Below, piece by piece: positions 24,057 through 34,172 of a DNA stretch of 64,000 nt (its first letter is position 1; each line of letters starts with the position of its first letter). Below the pieces are notes generated by a model. It was not told the origin of the DNA. It did no database searches and saw only the letters and a program-made list of their open reading frames with translations. The stretch covers positions 702,162,761 to 702,226,760 of the forward strand of contig CM057339.1 of assembly GCA_030015575.1 (NCBI GenBank), in the 5' to 3' direction. The stretch comes from Agapanthus africanus (Eukaryota; Streptophyta; Magnoliopsida; Asparagales; Amaryllidaceae). Both the position numbers and the translations under genes were made by a program.

Positions 24057-26505
24057 CTCTCTGTAGTGAAGGGGGATCTTCGTAGAAGATAACAGGGGGT
24101 AGGGCTTTTTCGGGATGCGCACATTTTCAGTCTCATCCTGCGTGCGTATTAAAGCTTCAGCTAATTGCGCGGCTTCCTCAGCGGACGAGCCAGGGTAAAT
24201 AGGACCATCATCCGGCTCTTGCATGGAGATGGGTTTGTCTTGAACAATAGGCTCAGATTCCTACAAGAGGTCAAGCAGGTCAACAACTGTTTTCTTCCTC
24301 CTTTTCGAGATGGAGCTAACACCGGAAGAGGACCGCTTTCTTCCCCTCGGTGCTTTGGCGCGATGTTGGCCAACCTCGCTTCTGGTATCCCCTTCTGGCG
24401 ATACCACCGCGGATGACACCGCCACTAATGGTACTGTCACTAGCTCTTCATCGGAGGCCTTTGCTTGAGCTCGAGTGCGCACCGGCATCCCAGCAGTGCG
24501 AGGCGCCAATTCTGTTTCTGCGGCTCTCGGGATAAGAACCACGCCGCTATCCCTCAATGGAGGGCGAACCACTGTCCGCGGCCGCAACAGAATACCAGTG
24601 GCTTGGGCCGGAGCCGACGATCGACACTCAAAGAGTACCCACCTCTCCTCAACGATGACGGGACCGACTCGATGACTGTACCAACCCGTGAAAGACCCCA
24701 CACACCTTGGAATATAGTCAGCCTTGGGGATCATGAAACGGGAGCCGGTGTTCAGCCACATAAAGTGATGGGTGACGTCATGTGTGACTTCCAGAGATGG
24801 AGTAGGTTCAACCAAGAACGTCTCGAAGGGGACACCCTGGTTATAGCCCAACTGCTGGGCGAAGCGATGCGGATTGTACCGCATAAAAAGGGCAACGTTA
24901 TTCTGCCGGAACACCAAGTAGCCCGGCTTAATCGAGTATAGGTGCATGAACTCCTTAGGCATTAAAGACGATGCTCCACCTTTCGACAAATCAAACAGCT
25001 GCTGGATAGGCCCCGCGGGAGAAGAGAGGACTTGGTCGCTAAAAACCATCCTGCCCTCATTGGAGTATGGATTAAGCAGCATACGGAGGGCTCCTAGCTG
25101 GGTTGGATCGGGAGCAGAAGCATCCACTAACCTCATAACCCATGGGAAGGTGTAGGAATCATAGAAATATGGCCTCTGATGCACTGCGAATGCTCCCAAT
25201 ACAAGCATCTCGATCCACGACGTGAAGTAGTGGAGGGAGGAATTCATGACGTCTGTACCTGGGGTTGAAGTGTTAGCCGCAACACTTAATCCATGATAAA
25301 GATGCAACAGTCCCTCGATACCAATGGCCAACTGTGCCCCTTCGCCTATGCGATGGGCAGGGTAGAAGACGGAAGCTCTCATGAAGCGTCGATGGGTCCG
25401 CATGGCGAACCAACTGAGCCAAAGAATGATGAAGCTAACGAAGAAGGTCTCTTCGTCCATACTAGGGGCCGCAATTGCATCGAAAGGAACGGCCGATGAG
25501 GACAAAATGTAAAATTTCGGCAAGTCCTCTTCTTTGGCCAGCAGCTTATTCAGCCCAAACCTAAAAGGGTTAGTAATGCTTGCAAATTTTGGGGCCTCCT
25601 TTGATAAAACATCTTCACGGAGAAAACATGCGATGAAACTCTTGAAGGTGACGCCCTGTCCTTCTGATTCCGCGAACAGCTTCTCAAAAATACCCAGAGT
25701 CTTGATTAGACTGGGGTACTTATGACGAACAACATTTTCAGTTGTCAAGCCTTAAGCATAGCAGGCACGGTCGTGAACACATACTCATCGGGAGGCGGCA
25801 ACTCTTCATAATGCTCTCCCCTGATCGGCAATCCGGAGATCTCGCGGAATTCTTCCAGTGAAATCGAGACCTCACGATCGCCTAGCAAGAAGGTATTGGT
25901 AGGAAGATTCCATTGGTTCAGGAAAGCTTTAACTCACCAGACGTAAGGAGCCAGGTAATGAAAAAGAGACACGTACACCGCTTGATATAACCCAACCTTC
26001 TGCAACCGTGCACGGTAGGCGGAGAGAACATATTGAGCCCAAGAAAGATAGCCGATTGGGTAGCGAGGGGTAAACCCTACCTAATAAACTTGTCCCCAGG
26101 GTTGGGCTTCAATTTGGCAGATGCGGCGCCCCAAGATATTTATAGCCTGTAAGGGCTGGTTGGGTATCCCGGTTGTTGATGGCTTAAGCCGGCCCGTAAG
26201 AGTCCAATTAGACACCTCCACCGCATAAGCAGTCTGCAGACGCTCCATCAGCGATATTGGGCGGAGAGTCTCTGTTGGCATCTCATAAGTAAAGCTGCGG
26301 TGGCCCCGGATGATGTGCTCATACCAAACTCCCCATAGGAGCAAACTAGTACAGTCGCAGTCATGGGCCCTGATCATTGCCATATCCTCCTCATTCGACG
26401 GCGATTGCGGAAAAGCGGCGTCTGAGCGAGTAAAGGAAAGTAGGGAAGAGAAGCCATTGTTCCTGAAAAAGGGGAAGGAAAAGCCGTTAATGAAACCTAT
26501 ATATG
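24057..26505 (-). pseudogene. Tat antisense gene, 5' half: plant mobile domain (aminotransferase-like) protein
   Basis: Reading downward from about 26505: MAMIRAHDCDC, WTLTGRLKPST, then the domain core VGLYQAVYVSLFHYLAPYVW, FLNQWNLPTNTFLLGDREVS, ISLEEFREISGLPIRGEHYE, and a long downstream part (25748-24261) including FVSFIILWLSWFAMRTHRRF. The W-X6-TNTF...ISL...GLPI.G pattern is that of the plant mobile domain, a family spread by transposons and also present in MAIL/MAIN host proteins. Function inside the element is unknown. Breaks: stop near 26060, TGA near 25934, frameshift near 25750, TAG near 24260, and a 1-bp frame change near 24112. It joins in frame with 13500 once copia A and one copy of ATGTA are removed. 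The domain call is from motif memory. Confidence 0.68.
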
Positions 26506-26521
26506 TGTGTGTGTGTGTGTA

Positions 26522-26563
<42 letters not shown>
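26503..26563. repeat. compound microsatellite (TG)n(TA)n(AAT)n
   Basis: TGTGTG, then TATATA, then about eleven AAT units. It lies just upstream of the antisense gene start on its strand. Confidence 0.95.
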
Positions 26564-26564
<1 letters not shown>

Positions 26565-27354
26565 GAGGGAAACGACATAAAGTTTGTTTTATGGGACCAC
26601 TGATTGCAAAACTAATGGACCCCACAAAATCAATATGGCGGCTCACCAATCATGAGACAGGACAATCATTGTGAGAATCAAAAAGATTCTCATAAGACGG
26701 ACATGGGAATTTATACAACTCTTGACATCCTCATAGAGAAAACAAGTTCAGTTAAAATACCCAACAAATATGAATTTGTGCAAGTAAGGAAAAATCCTGT
26801 GAAAATATGCTGAAGAACACCGGGGAATGAAATTCCCGAGGGGCCCTGTTGATCTTCAGAGCAAAGCTCTTTGGTGAGGAATTAAATTCCTTTTGTACGA
26901 TGGAATTAATTTCCAGAAATCCCCATGAAGAGGAAATGAAAAATAAAATGCCATGAATCCTTAAAGGTCAGAGGAGGAATGCCCAAGACATTGAGGTTTA
27001 CTACTCAAAGATCATGTCTTTGGATCTCTGAGAGATGGGTTTCAGAAAGACAGCGAAGCTCTTATCGTGGATTTAAAATCCAAGGAAATTTTTATAAGAA
27101 AAGGGTTTCTTTGTTCAAGATCTTTACCTAAAAAAATGTGTCTTTTTCTGACAGAGTTCAACTCTGGAATTTCAATGGACAAAGAACTAAGGTCTGAAGA
27201 AAAGAATTGAATTCTCAAAGAAGGCAAGGAAAGAAGAAGATGAAAGAACAGTGGCTTCTCAAAGACCAAACCCTTGCATTTATAACATGTGACAAGGGTG
27301 GTTCACCTCCCCATTCTCCTAGGCAATCCAACGGTTGTAAAGGTGACAGCGTTG

Positions 27355-27785
27355 CACTCACGTGCAAGCCACGTGAGAACAACGCTGTGGCGGCATTTGT
27401 TCCCTTATAAAAAATAAATAATAAATAAAAAGCAATGGAAAAATTCCCCAAATGGAGTATCATGTGCCCACATGTGATGCGTCTTGGAGCAAAAATTATA
27501 GGCATTGAGCTTAACAAATAAGACTGAAATTGAGTCTCACGTGCAGGCAAGTGAGCATCTATATACAAAGTATATAGGCGCCTTCCTAAAAAAAAATAAC
27601 AGGCCAGAGAAGCTCACGTGTCAGCTTGTGATGCTCTTTGTTGAGTTTAACTTTGTGAGGGTCACGTGCCACACGTTACATTCGTGAACATCAGCTCATG
27701 TGCCAACACGTGATACCTTTCTCTGGGACTGCTGCATATAAGTAAACCAGCCTAATGCTATGGGTCACATGCTACACGTGAGGGT
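27355..27785 (+). repeat. paired G-box palindrome cluster 1
   Basis: Copies of TCACGTG-N3to5-CACGTGA, several with one or two changes: about 27358 (spacer 5), 27459, 27537, 27613, 27695 (spacer 4), 27661 and 27763 (spacer 3). It lies upstream of the TATA box at 28364. Confidence 0.75.
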
Positions 27786-27860
27786 TCCTAATGCCATCTA
27801 AGCCGATAGAATTAAATTCTAAATAAGAGGGATCAAAACCCTATTTAGAAAATATTTTCT

Positions 27861-28300
27861 TGAATCTTTCTAGACAAGAAAGATTGTGTTCTGTAAATAG
27901 AGCACCGTTGGATTAAAAATCCAATGGTGATTAAAAATCACCAAGCTACAGAATAAGCTCTGTATGGGAAAATATTTCCCCAATCTTTCTAAACAAGAAA
28001 GATTGTACTCTGTAAATCAGAGCACCGTTAGATTAAAGATCCAATGGTGATTAAAAATCACCAAGCTATTGAATAAGCTCTGTATGGGAAAATATTTCCC
28101 CAATCTTTCTAAACAAGAAAGATTGTGCTCTGTAAAACAGAGCACCGTTGGATTAAAGATCCAACGGTGATTAAAAATCACCAAACTATATAATAAGCTC
28201 TGTATGGGAAAATATTTTCCCAATCTTGTTAAAAACAAGAAAAACATCTTCTGTAAAACAGAAGTTCCTGGATCAAAGATCCAACGGTGGATAAAATCCC
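27861..28300 (+). repeat. 120-bp tandem repeat made of hairpins, 3.7 copies
   Basis: Start points 27861, 27981, 28101 and 28221 show an exact period of 120. Each unit is a chain of stem-loops: AATCTTT with AAAGATT, CTCTG with CAGAG, GTTGGAT with ATCCAAC, GGTGATT with AATCACC, GGGAAA with TTTCCC. The fourth unit is partial and diverged. Confidence 0.9.
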
Positions 28301-28363
28301 CGAATCAATCAAAAAATCTCTCAATGTGAGATTTCCTTAACTAAATCAACAAACTTGTCTCTA

Positions 28364-28374
28364 CTATATAAAGG
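28364..28374 (+). promoter_or_regulatory. TATA box of the Tat LTR-like region
   Basis: CTATATAAAGG, an almost ideal plant TATA box, followed by a purine-rich leader (GAAGGGAAAAGAAGAGAGA). It lies between the two G-box clusters. Confidence 0.65.
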
Positions 28375-28509
28375 ACTCGAGACTGAAGGGAAAAGAAGAG
28401 AGACCCCCATAAGATTTGAAAAAAAGAAGAAGAAGGGGAGTTCTCTTTGAAAAAAAAACAAATCCTAGGTGAGAGAAAAGACCTAGAGATCATTTTATCT
28501 CATTTTACA

Positions 28510-28728
28510 AGAGTTTAACTCTTCCAAAAAGGAACTTAGTTCTTCCTCTGGTTGAGTCTGCAGAAGCATATCTCCCCACAATTTATTTCTCATCGGGGAG
28601 ATTCTGTTATGCAGTCCCAAAACTTAGAGGAAAGAACTATATTTGAAGAATTTAATTCTTCCAAAGACATAGGAATTTAATTCCTCTGATGAGACTAGGG
28701 TTTAACCCTGCATAAGAATTTAATTCTT
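28510..28728 (+). repeat. series of palindromes with TTTAA core
   Basis: AAGAG-TTTAA-CTCTT (28510), GAAGAA-TTTAA-TTCTTC (28645), AGGAA-TTTAA-TTCCT (28671), AGGG-TTTAA-CCCT (28697), AAGAA-TTTAA-TTCTT (28714). Arms differ, core is the same. The next stretch to 28819 is unremarkable. Confidence 0.85.
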
Positions 28729-28819
28729 CTAAAACAAAGGACCTGAAATTCTCAAAGCTCGGATTAAGATTCCCATGCCCCTAAAAGAAACGATTAGCGT
28801 ATAATGCTATAACAACAGA

Positions 28820-29344
28820 TCACGTGTTCCCACGTGAGCACCTCTGAGGAACATAAAAGAACGACTGAGATCGAGTCACATGATTCCACATGACCCCCAT
28901 AATAGTGCTTAGTACTTTCAAAAGGAATAAATCAAAGACATATCCCATTTCGGGGTACCTCACATGATCCCACGTGACCCATTAAGACAAGTGCTTAGCA
29001 CTTATAAAAGAAAAAGGCAATAAACCCAAAGACAGTTTCTCATTTCGGGGCGCTTCACGTGATCACACGTGACCTCTAATAGTACTTAGCACTTAGAAAA
29101 GAACAAAAGGATAAATCCAAGGGAAGCAGTGCCCAACTCAGGGGCGCCTCACGTGTCCACACGTGATGTCCACAAGATTTAAGTGTTTAACACTTATATG
29201 TATAGACAGGGATGTGAACCCAAGTGCATAACTCCTAATTTTTAGGTGCCGCACGTGAGCGCTCCAAACTTCAGTGTCTAACACTACTTATGAGCCTCAC
29301 GTGGAAGCACGTGAGCGTCAAGCAGATATCAGTGTTTAACACTG
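28820..29344 (+). repeat. paired G-box palindrome cluster 2 with interleaved AGTGCTTAGCACT palindromes
   Basis: TCACGTG-N4-CACGTGA or near forms at 28820, 28876, 28960, 29055, 29149 and 29297, always with a 4-base spacer, plus a half copy at 29252. Between them are AGTGCTTAGTACT (28904), AAGTGCTTAGCACTT (28989), AGTACTTAGCACT (29080), AAGTGTTTAACACTT (29181), AGTGTCTAACACT (29273) and CAGTGTTTAACACTG (29330). Repeat interval is roughly 55-150 bp. Confidence 0.88.
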
Positions 29345-29640
29345 CGAGAGGCCAACCTTAGCCAAAATTAGCCAAGTCTCCCAAGACCAAAACCTTTTGA
29401 CCATCAATCAACCAAGCCCTCCTATACTCAGGTCTCCCTGAATCGATCTTAGTGCCAAAGATGGCCAATGATCTTCTGATACATGGAATCTAAAATGATG
29501 TTCGTTCCATCATGATCTCTCCCTTCAATCTGGAGTTCGGTTCAAGGGTACATCTCTCTACACCTCTGATACATGTCATTGTAATTCTTCAACGATGTCA
29601 GTGAGGTAGAGGGTCTTGATAACAAATAGCTCTTGGATGC

Positions 29641-30279
29641 ACTCTCAAACCCATGAGCATACCATAATGGACCGTAATGTCCTTAAACTAGCTGTGGATC
29701 GCAACGTCCTTAAACTAAAACGATAGAGCCCAAATGCTCTTTCATTGGATCAAAAATGATCCCGAACCCCCGTTAAGTAGATCTTAGTCCAATATCGGAT
29801 TAACGTATTCTTAACAAATATTTTAGTCGGTCTTAATCTCAAACAAGGTTAACGATCCTTAAATCAAACCAAACCCAAATCTAAAGAAATACAGATTTGG
29901 ACTAATCCATGCCCTACGGGCGACAACACAAATTAGTCTCCGTATACAATCCACGGGCAACCAAAAATAAAACAAACATACACGACACGAAGTGACCTTC
30001 TGGAGCAGGAGAAAGTGTTTATCGCTACGCGGTAAAATAATTAACTGCAGGGGCTTGCGCCTACAGGGAAGAGTGTCCCTATAATAAAAAACCCCTTACA
30101 ACGAGGGGGAATCTGACGAAGTCTGCTACAACGGCCGCATCTGTCTAAACTTTTGATACACGGTGCCATAAATCAACTTGGCGTCTTCGGAGAGATAGAC
30201 AGATAAAACCAAATAGCATCTACCCTCAAATTCGGGCAAGACGACCTACGCGGTTTCATTTCTGTTTTCAGCGGTAAAC
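29641..30279 (+). repeat. fragment of a second Tat 3' region
   Basis: Contains two units of the 27-bp repeat seen at 8552-8740 (GGACCGTAATGTCCTTAAAC and neighbour, 29673-29725) and the phrase TATACAATCCACGGG also present at 9266. No ORF. It therefore looks like the post-integrase region of another copy; alternatively part of the same element after rearrangement. Confidence 0.5.
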
Positions 30280-32412
30280 AGGGATATGTATGTACAGGAT
30301 AATCTTGCTCAGTTATATAGTATACTATTTGAGTTGTCTTTATCTGAACATGTGTATTTATTTTTCTTACTGCTTTGTATTGCTTATACATGTTGATAAA
30401 GATTCGTCATAGCAGTATACTATTTTGGTTTGTCTTTATCTTAAAATGTGCATATGTTATACTCGATATCATATATGTCGGATACATATTGATAAAGCCC
30501 ATATGATTTTTCTTGAATACCAGCGTTATGATGGCGATCATATTTGTGGGCGCTGGGTAGTCTATAAACACATCCTTAAAGTTCCCAAGTTGCAGGAGTA
30601 TCGAGACCGAGCATCGATATTTCAGAGTAGACTTGTGTATACATTTCTATACCCAGATGAGGGCGGTGGTTGGTCCCATAGCCATTGGTGTGATCACTTA
30701 AGATTGTATACAGGTGTTTACTTGGGGTGAGTACACTATACGGACTCGCCGAGAACCTCTAGATGGTATTATACCTATCGTCAAACAGCGGTTCTCAGGT
30801 GACATGAGTACACTTTAGACTTGAGATCATCATTTGTCTGGTGTGACATCCTATTGTACTTTGATCACTACACTACCATGGCTCTACTGAGTCATGCAAA
30901 CAGGTTTTGGTTGGATACAATCCCGAGCCACATGGAGGCAGTGAGCAATTATTAGGGATTCGTCTCTCCCAGTATTGGGAGTCGATATCACACTATGTCC
31001 GGTTGTCCAGAACCATAAGACCTTGGCCAAGGCAGTTAAGATTTACTGATGGTTAGATCAGTAGTTTCTCGGATCTGTCCTGAGCCGAATCGACATGACT
31101 TATCATGTTATTAGGGGTCTGACGTTTACCACCCGCTAGATCCGGTATGCGATACTCTTAGACTAAGAGACCAGACTGTATGGAGATTATCATGAATAGA
31201 ATCAGTACGGGTTCGGATGAGCTTGCTCGCCGGCCTTCTTTTTCGACAGGTATCTAGGTAGCCGTTACATACAGCTAGTGCCGCTGACATACTTGTGGTT
31301 AAACCCACTGCAAGCGTACTGTCGAGTCTTTAGAGTCCCACACAAAGGGTTTTCCTGGTTCACACGAAATGTTGTAGTGACCGTATTTTGATACGTGCAG
31401 GGTTCCGATCGAATGATAATACTAGCTGGCTTAGGAATAAGCCGGATTATTAACTCAGGTATTGATTTAATGATTTACATATATATATATATTTCGATAT
31501 GTATATTCTAGTTTTATCCGGGTTTTCGATCGGACGGTTGATAATACTAGCTGGATTATGATTAAGCCGGATTATTAAATATGGTATTGATTTAATAATT
31601 TACATATATATTTGGATATGTATATTCTTGTATTATGTTCATTGTGTTATTCTATCTCTTTGGGTATTCGTATTTTGATATGAATACGGATATGTATATA
31701 CGGTAGAGTGTATTATGTATTTATACGGAAAAAATTTTAGAAGGAGGACACCTCATTTCCTTGGTTTTTCTTTTCTAAGAAATTAGAAATGAGGTGGAAG
31801 GGTGAAGTGGCATGAGAATGGTGTGAAGCATGGTTGAATAGGATAGACATATGAATTTATAATTCATTTTTCTACACTATTCAAGTATGGTTGGTTTCTA
31901 ATATTGCAAAATATCTTTTAAGAAAACCATGCTTGCATTATTGTGATGGTATGAGATTTTTCATTTTTACCATTCTCATTCTCTCTCCTTTCTTGAGCTC
32001 TTCCTTCCTCTTCAACCCTACACTCTCATGAGTTGAGACTCAAAGGTTGAAGTGAGATAGAAAACCACCAAAACAACACTACTGCATCTCTAAGCACTCT
32101 AGACAAGCATCCTAAAGTTTTTAGTTGCTCCATTGATTTTTAGTGTAGAGCTAAAGCCATGAACTATATTCCTCGGATGGATCATCTACGACGGTGGATG
32201 GCTGGCAGTCAAGCTCGATCAAGGAGATCTCAAGAAGCTAAGGAAGATGGTAGAAAACCGAAGGACATGGATCATTCGGTATAACCCTTCTTTCATAGTA
32301 GATAAAACTCCTAGTAGTTGCTAGTTTAGGGTTATGGTTTGATCACTTAGGTTAAGTTGGTTGTGCTTGCTTAAAAATTTATATTTTTGTGCATTTCGGA
32401 TCTTTACTTTGA
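30280..32412 (+). repeat. copia LTR fragment, possibly solo LTR
   Basis: Aligns by eye with the copia-1 LTR in order: ATACCAGCGTTATGATGGC, AGTATTGGGAGTCGATATC, GACGTTTACC, AGTCCCACACAAAGGG. Its 5' start TGTTAGTG is missing; the left end (about 30280) contains a partial tandem copy of AGTATACTATTT. The 3' end is taken as ACTTTGA at 32412, like ACTTTCA in A and B. Two tandem copies of a segment with AATACTAGCTGG and AAGCCGGATTATTAA lie at 31420-31625. No internal region follows. Confidence 0.7.
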
Positions 32413-32429
32413 TGTAGAGTGAACACAAC

Positions 32430-33215
32430 TAACCAACAGAAGGCTCGGATTCGACGACAGCAACTAGGTGCTGATGGCGAGATGAAGATGATGGCGATGG
32501 GTTCTAGGGGAGAGGTGGTTGGCAACGACGTAGGCTTACTCGGCCATGACGAGAGTTTCAGTAGGTGCTGCTCGAGGTTGGTCTCGGTTGTTGAGGTTAG
32601 TGATGGGTTCGGTTATAGTGAAGGGTCCTCGGAGGATGAAGGCGATGGTGGGTGAGGGTCTCGGTGGGGATGGTGTAGTTAACGGAGTCGAGGGTCGAAG
32701 GAGACGAGAACGTGGGTGAAGGTGGTAGGGGGAAGGTGCTGTGGCAGCGAGAGATGCGGCTGGAGGTGCTCGGGTTGATGAAGGAGGGGAGGCTAGGGTG
32801 AGGTGAGAGAAAGATTAGAGAGAATGTGAGATATAGAGGATTTGCGAAAAGGTAGATAGAGAGATGAGGTATGGGTATAAATATGATTAAAGAAGATTAA
32901 TTGGATTAATGAGGAAATAGAACAGTAGTTAATGAAATTTATTAGAGGATTTCAGTTTTTATATTGTCGGAATTCAAAAAGTAATAGTAGAGAAATAAGA
33001 AGAAAAGGGGGGGGCGGTCAGTGGTAAGGGTTTGGGTTGCATAAGTAAAAAGAAAGAGGAAAGGGATTGGGCTTTTGGGCTCAAAAATATAGAAGGGAAA
33101 ACAATTTTAGGATTGGGCTAGGGAAAATAAAATAAAATATAATAATAAAAATATAGGAAAAATTATTTTTTTCAAAATACAGAAAATAGTACAATGAAAA
33201 CTGGGCATTATATCA
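32430..33215 (-). repeat. 3' LTR of the chromovirus-like element, truncated
   Basis: Ends at 33215 so that the minus strand begins TGATATAATGCCC. It shares GGCTCGG-TTCGACGACAGC, GCTGCTCGAGGTTGGTCTCG and TTTATTAGAGGATTTCAG with the copy at 37760-38300. Chance ORFs only. Confidence 0.65.
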
Positions 33216-33216
33216 T

Positions 33217-33250
33217 ACCCTCCTTAAAGAAAATTTCGTTCTCGAAATTC
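33217..33250 (-). other. polypurine tract and last codons of a chromovirus pol
   Basis: Minus strand GAATTTCGAGAACGAAATTT then TTCTTTAAGGAGGG. Translated it gives EFRERNF, which matches the usual EFRGRNS-like end of chromovirus integrase followed by the polypurine tract. No chromodomain is readable upstream. Confidence 0.65.
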
Positions 33251-33336
33251 ATATAAAACGGTAAGCTATGAATGTCATGCAACCAACAATAAGAAAAATC
33301 AAATGTTAGTAAATAAGCCATAAGGCCGAAAATTTT

Positions 33337-33339
<3 letters not shown>

Positions 33340-33381
<42 letters not shown>
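33340..33381. repeat. (AT)n microsatellite
   Basis: About 42 bp of alternating A and T immediately left of the fold-back element. Confidence 0.95.
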
Positions 33382-33387
<6 letters not shown>

Positions 33388-33388
33388 T

Positions 33389-34172
33389 TAATGGAGGAAA
33401 GAGGCCATAGGAGGGAATTCCCTCCTATGGCGTCGAAAAAATACCTCCTCCACCAATTTTTCCGACGATCGGCCCACATCATCTTCATCGTCATCATTTA
33501 AGATGTGGGTACACCAAATTTCATGTGATTCTACAACTTTTTCACCGTTGATTTAGTGGGTTCAAAATCAACGGTTTACCGACAATAGAACTTTTTACAT
33601 TGCTAAATCAACGGTGAAAAAGTTGTAGAATCACATAAAATTTGGTGTACCCACATCTTAAATGATGACGATGAAGATGATGGGGGCCGATCGTCGGAAA
33701 AATTGGTGGAGGGGGTATTTTTTCGACGCCATAGGAGGGAATTCCCTCCTATGGCATCTTTTCTCCATTATTCTCATATATATATGAGAATAATGAAGGA
33801 AAGATGCCATAAGAGGGAATTTCCTTTTATGGCGTCGAAAAATTACAACCACCCTTATTTTTTCCGCCGATCGGCACCTACCATCTTCATCGTTATCATT
33901 TAAGATGTGGGTACACCAAATTTCATGTGATTCTACAACCTTTTCACCGTTGATTTAGCAATGTAAAAAGTTCTATTGTCGGTAAACCGTTAATTTTGAA
34001 CCCACTAAATCAACTGTGAAAAAGTTGTAGAATCACATGAAATTTGGTATATCCACATCTTAAATGATAATGATGAAGATGGTGGGTGCCGATCGTCAGA
34101 AAAATGAGGGTGGGTGTATTTTTTCGACGCCATAGGAGGAAATTCTCTCATATGGCATCTTTCCCCCATTAA
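33389..34172. mobile_element. pair of inverted fold-back (MITE-like) elements
   Basis: Element 1 (33389-33770) and element 2 (33791-34171) are each long palindromes starting TAATG-AGG and ending CCATTA, with arms of about 165 bp and a central loop near 33580 and 33980. Element 2 carries the loop in reverse complement, so the pair forms one larger palindrome centred between 33780 and 33781 (ATTCTCATATATATATGAGA). No transposase. ORFs reading MASFLHYSHIYMRIM on both strands are a by-product of the symmetry. Confidence 0.88.

Larger units (their letters stand above)
5294..29640 (+). mobile_element. Tat-type Ty3/gypsy element with antisense gene, nested by copia A
   Basis: The order is gag and protease-start remnants, integrase, repeat mosaic, an antisense plant-mobile-domain gene, then an LTR-like region with a TATA box. 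This is the organisation known from the Tat/Ogre/Retand lineage, which often carries an extra, frequently antisense, ORF and hypervariable tandem repeats between integrase and 3' LTR. The left end is missing: copia-1 LTR abuts gag at about 5293. Subtracting copia A (10.5 kb) leaves about 13.8 kb. The right edge is not firmly seen; I set it where sequence resembling another Tat 3' region begins. Family call is good, boundaries are inference. Confidence 0.6.
26580..29640 (+). repeat. LTR-like region of the Tat element, dense in short palindromes
   Basis: No ORF with coding character. It has a good TATA box at 28364, so it looks like LTR U3 then transcribed sequence. Most of it is built from 11-18 bp perfect palindromes with a few constant cores (TTTAA, CTTAG, CACGTG pairs) and a 120-bp tandem array. 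LTR borders are not visible because the partner LTR is outside the window; the LTR call is inference. From 29345 to 29640 I see nothing recognisable. Confidence 0.45.

Noticed and set aside
24465-25155. Plus-strand ORFs opposite the plant mobile domain protein
   Set aside because: Shadow ORFs of the 495-codon minus-strand frame.
26081-26578. Isoleucine-run N terminus of the 165-codon minus-strand ORF
   Set aside because: It is the translated (AAT)n microsatellite; the gene more likely starts downstream of it, near MAMIRAHD or the ATG in context AACAATGGCT at about 26461.
28820-29344. CRISPR-like array, because of regularly spaced palindromes
   Set aside because: Repeats are diverged, intervals are unequal, the context is a plant retroelement and there are no cas genes.
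32419-32655. 78-codon Gly/Asp-rich ORF
   Set aside because: Lies in a truncated chromovirus LTR; the copy at 37760 does not preserve the frame.
33306-33903. Similar ORFs on both strands (MASFLHYSHIYMRIM)
   Set aside because: Consequence of the palindromic fold-back elements, not genes.
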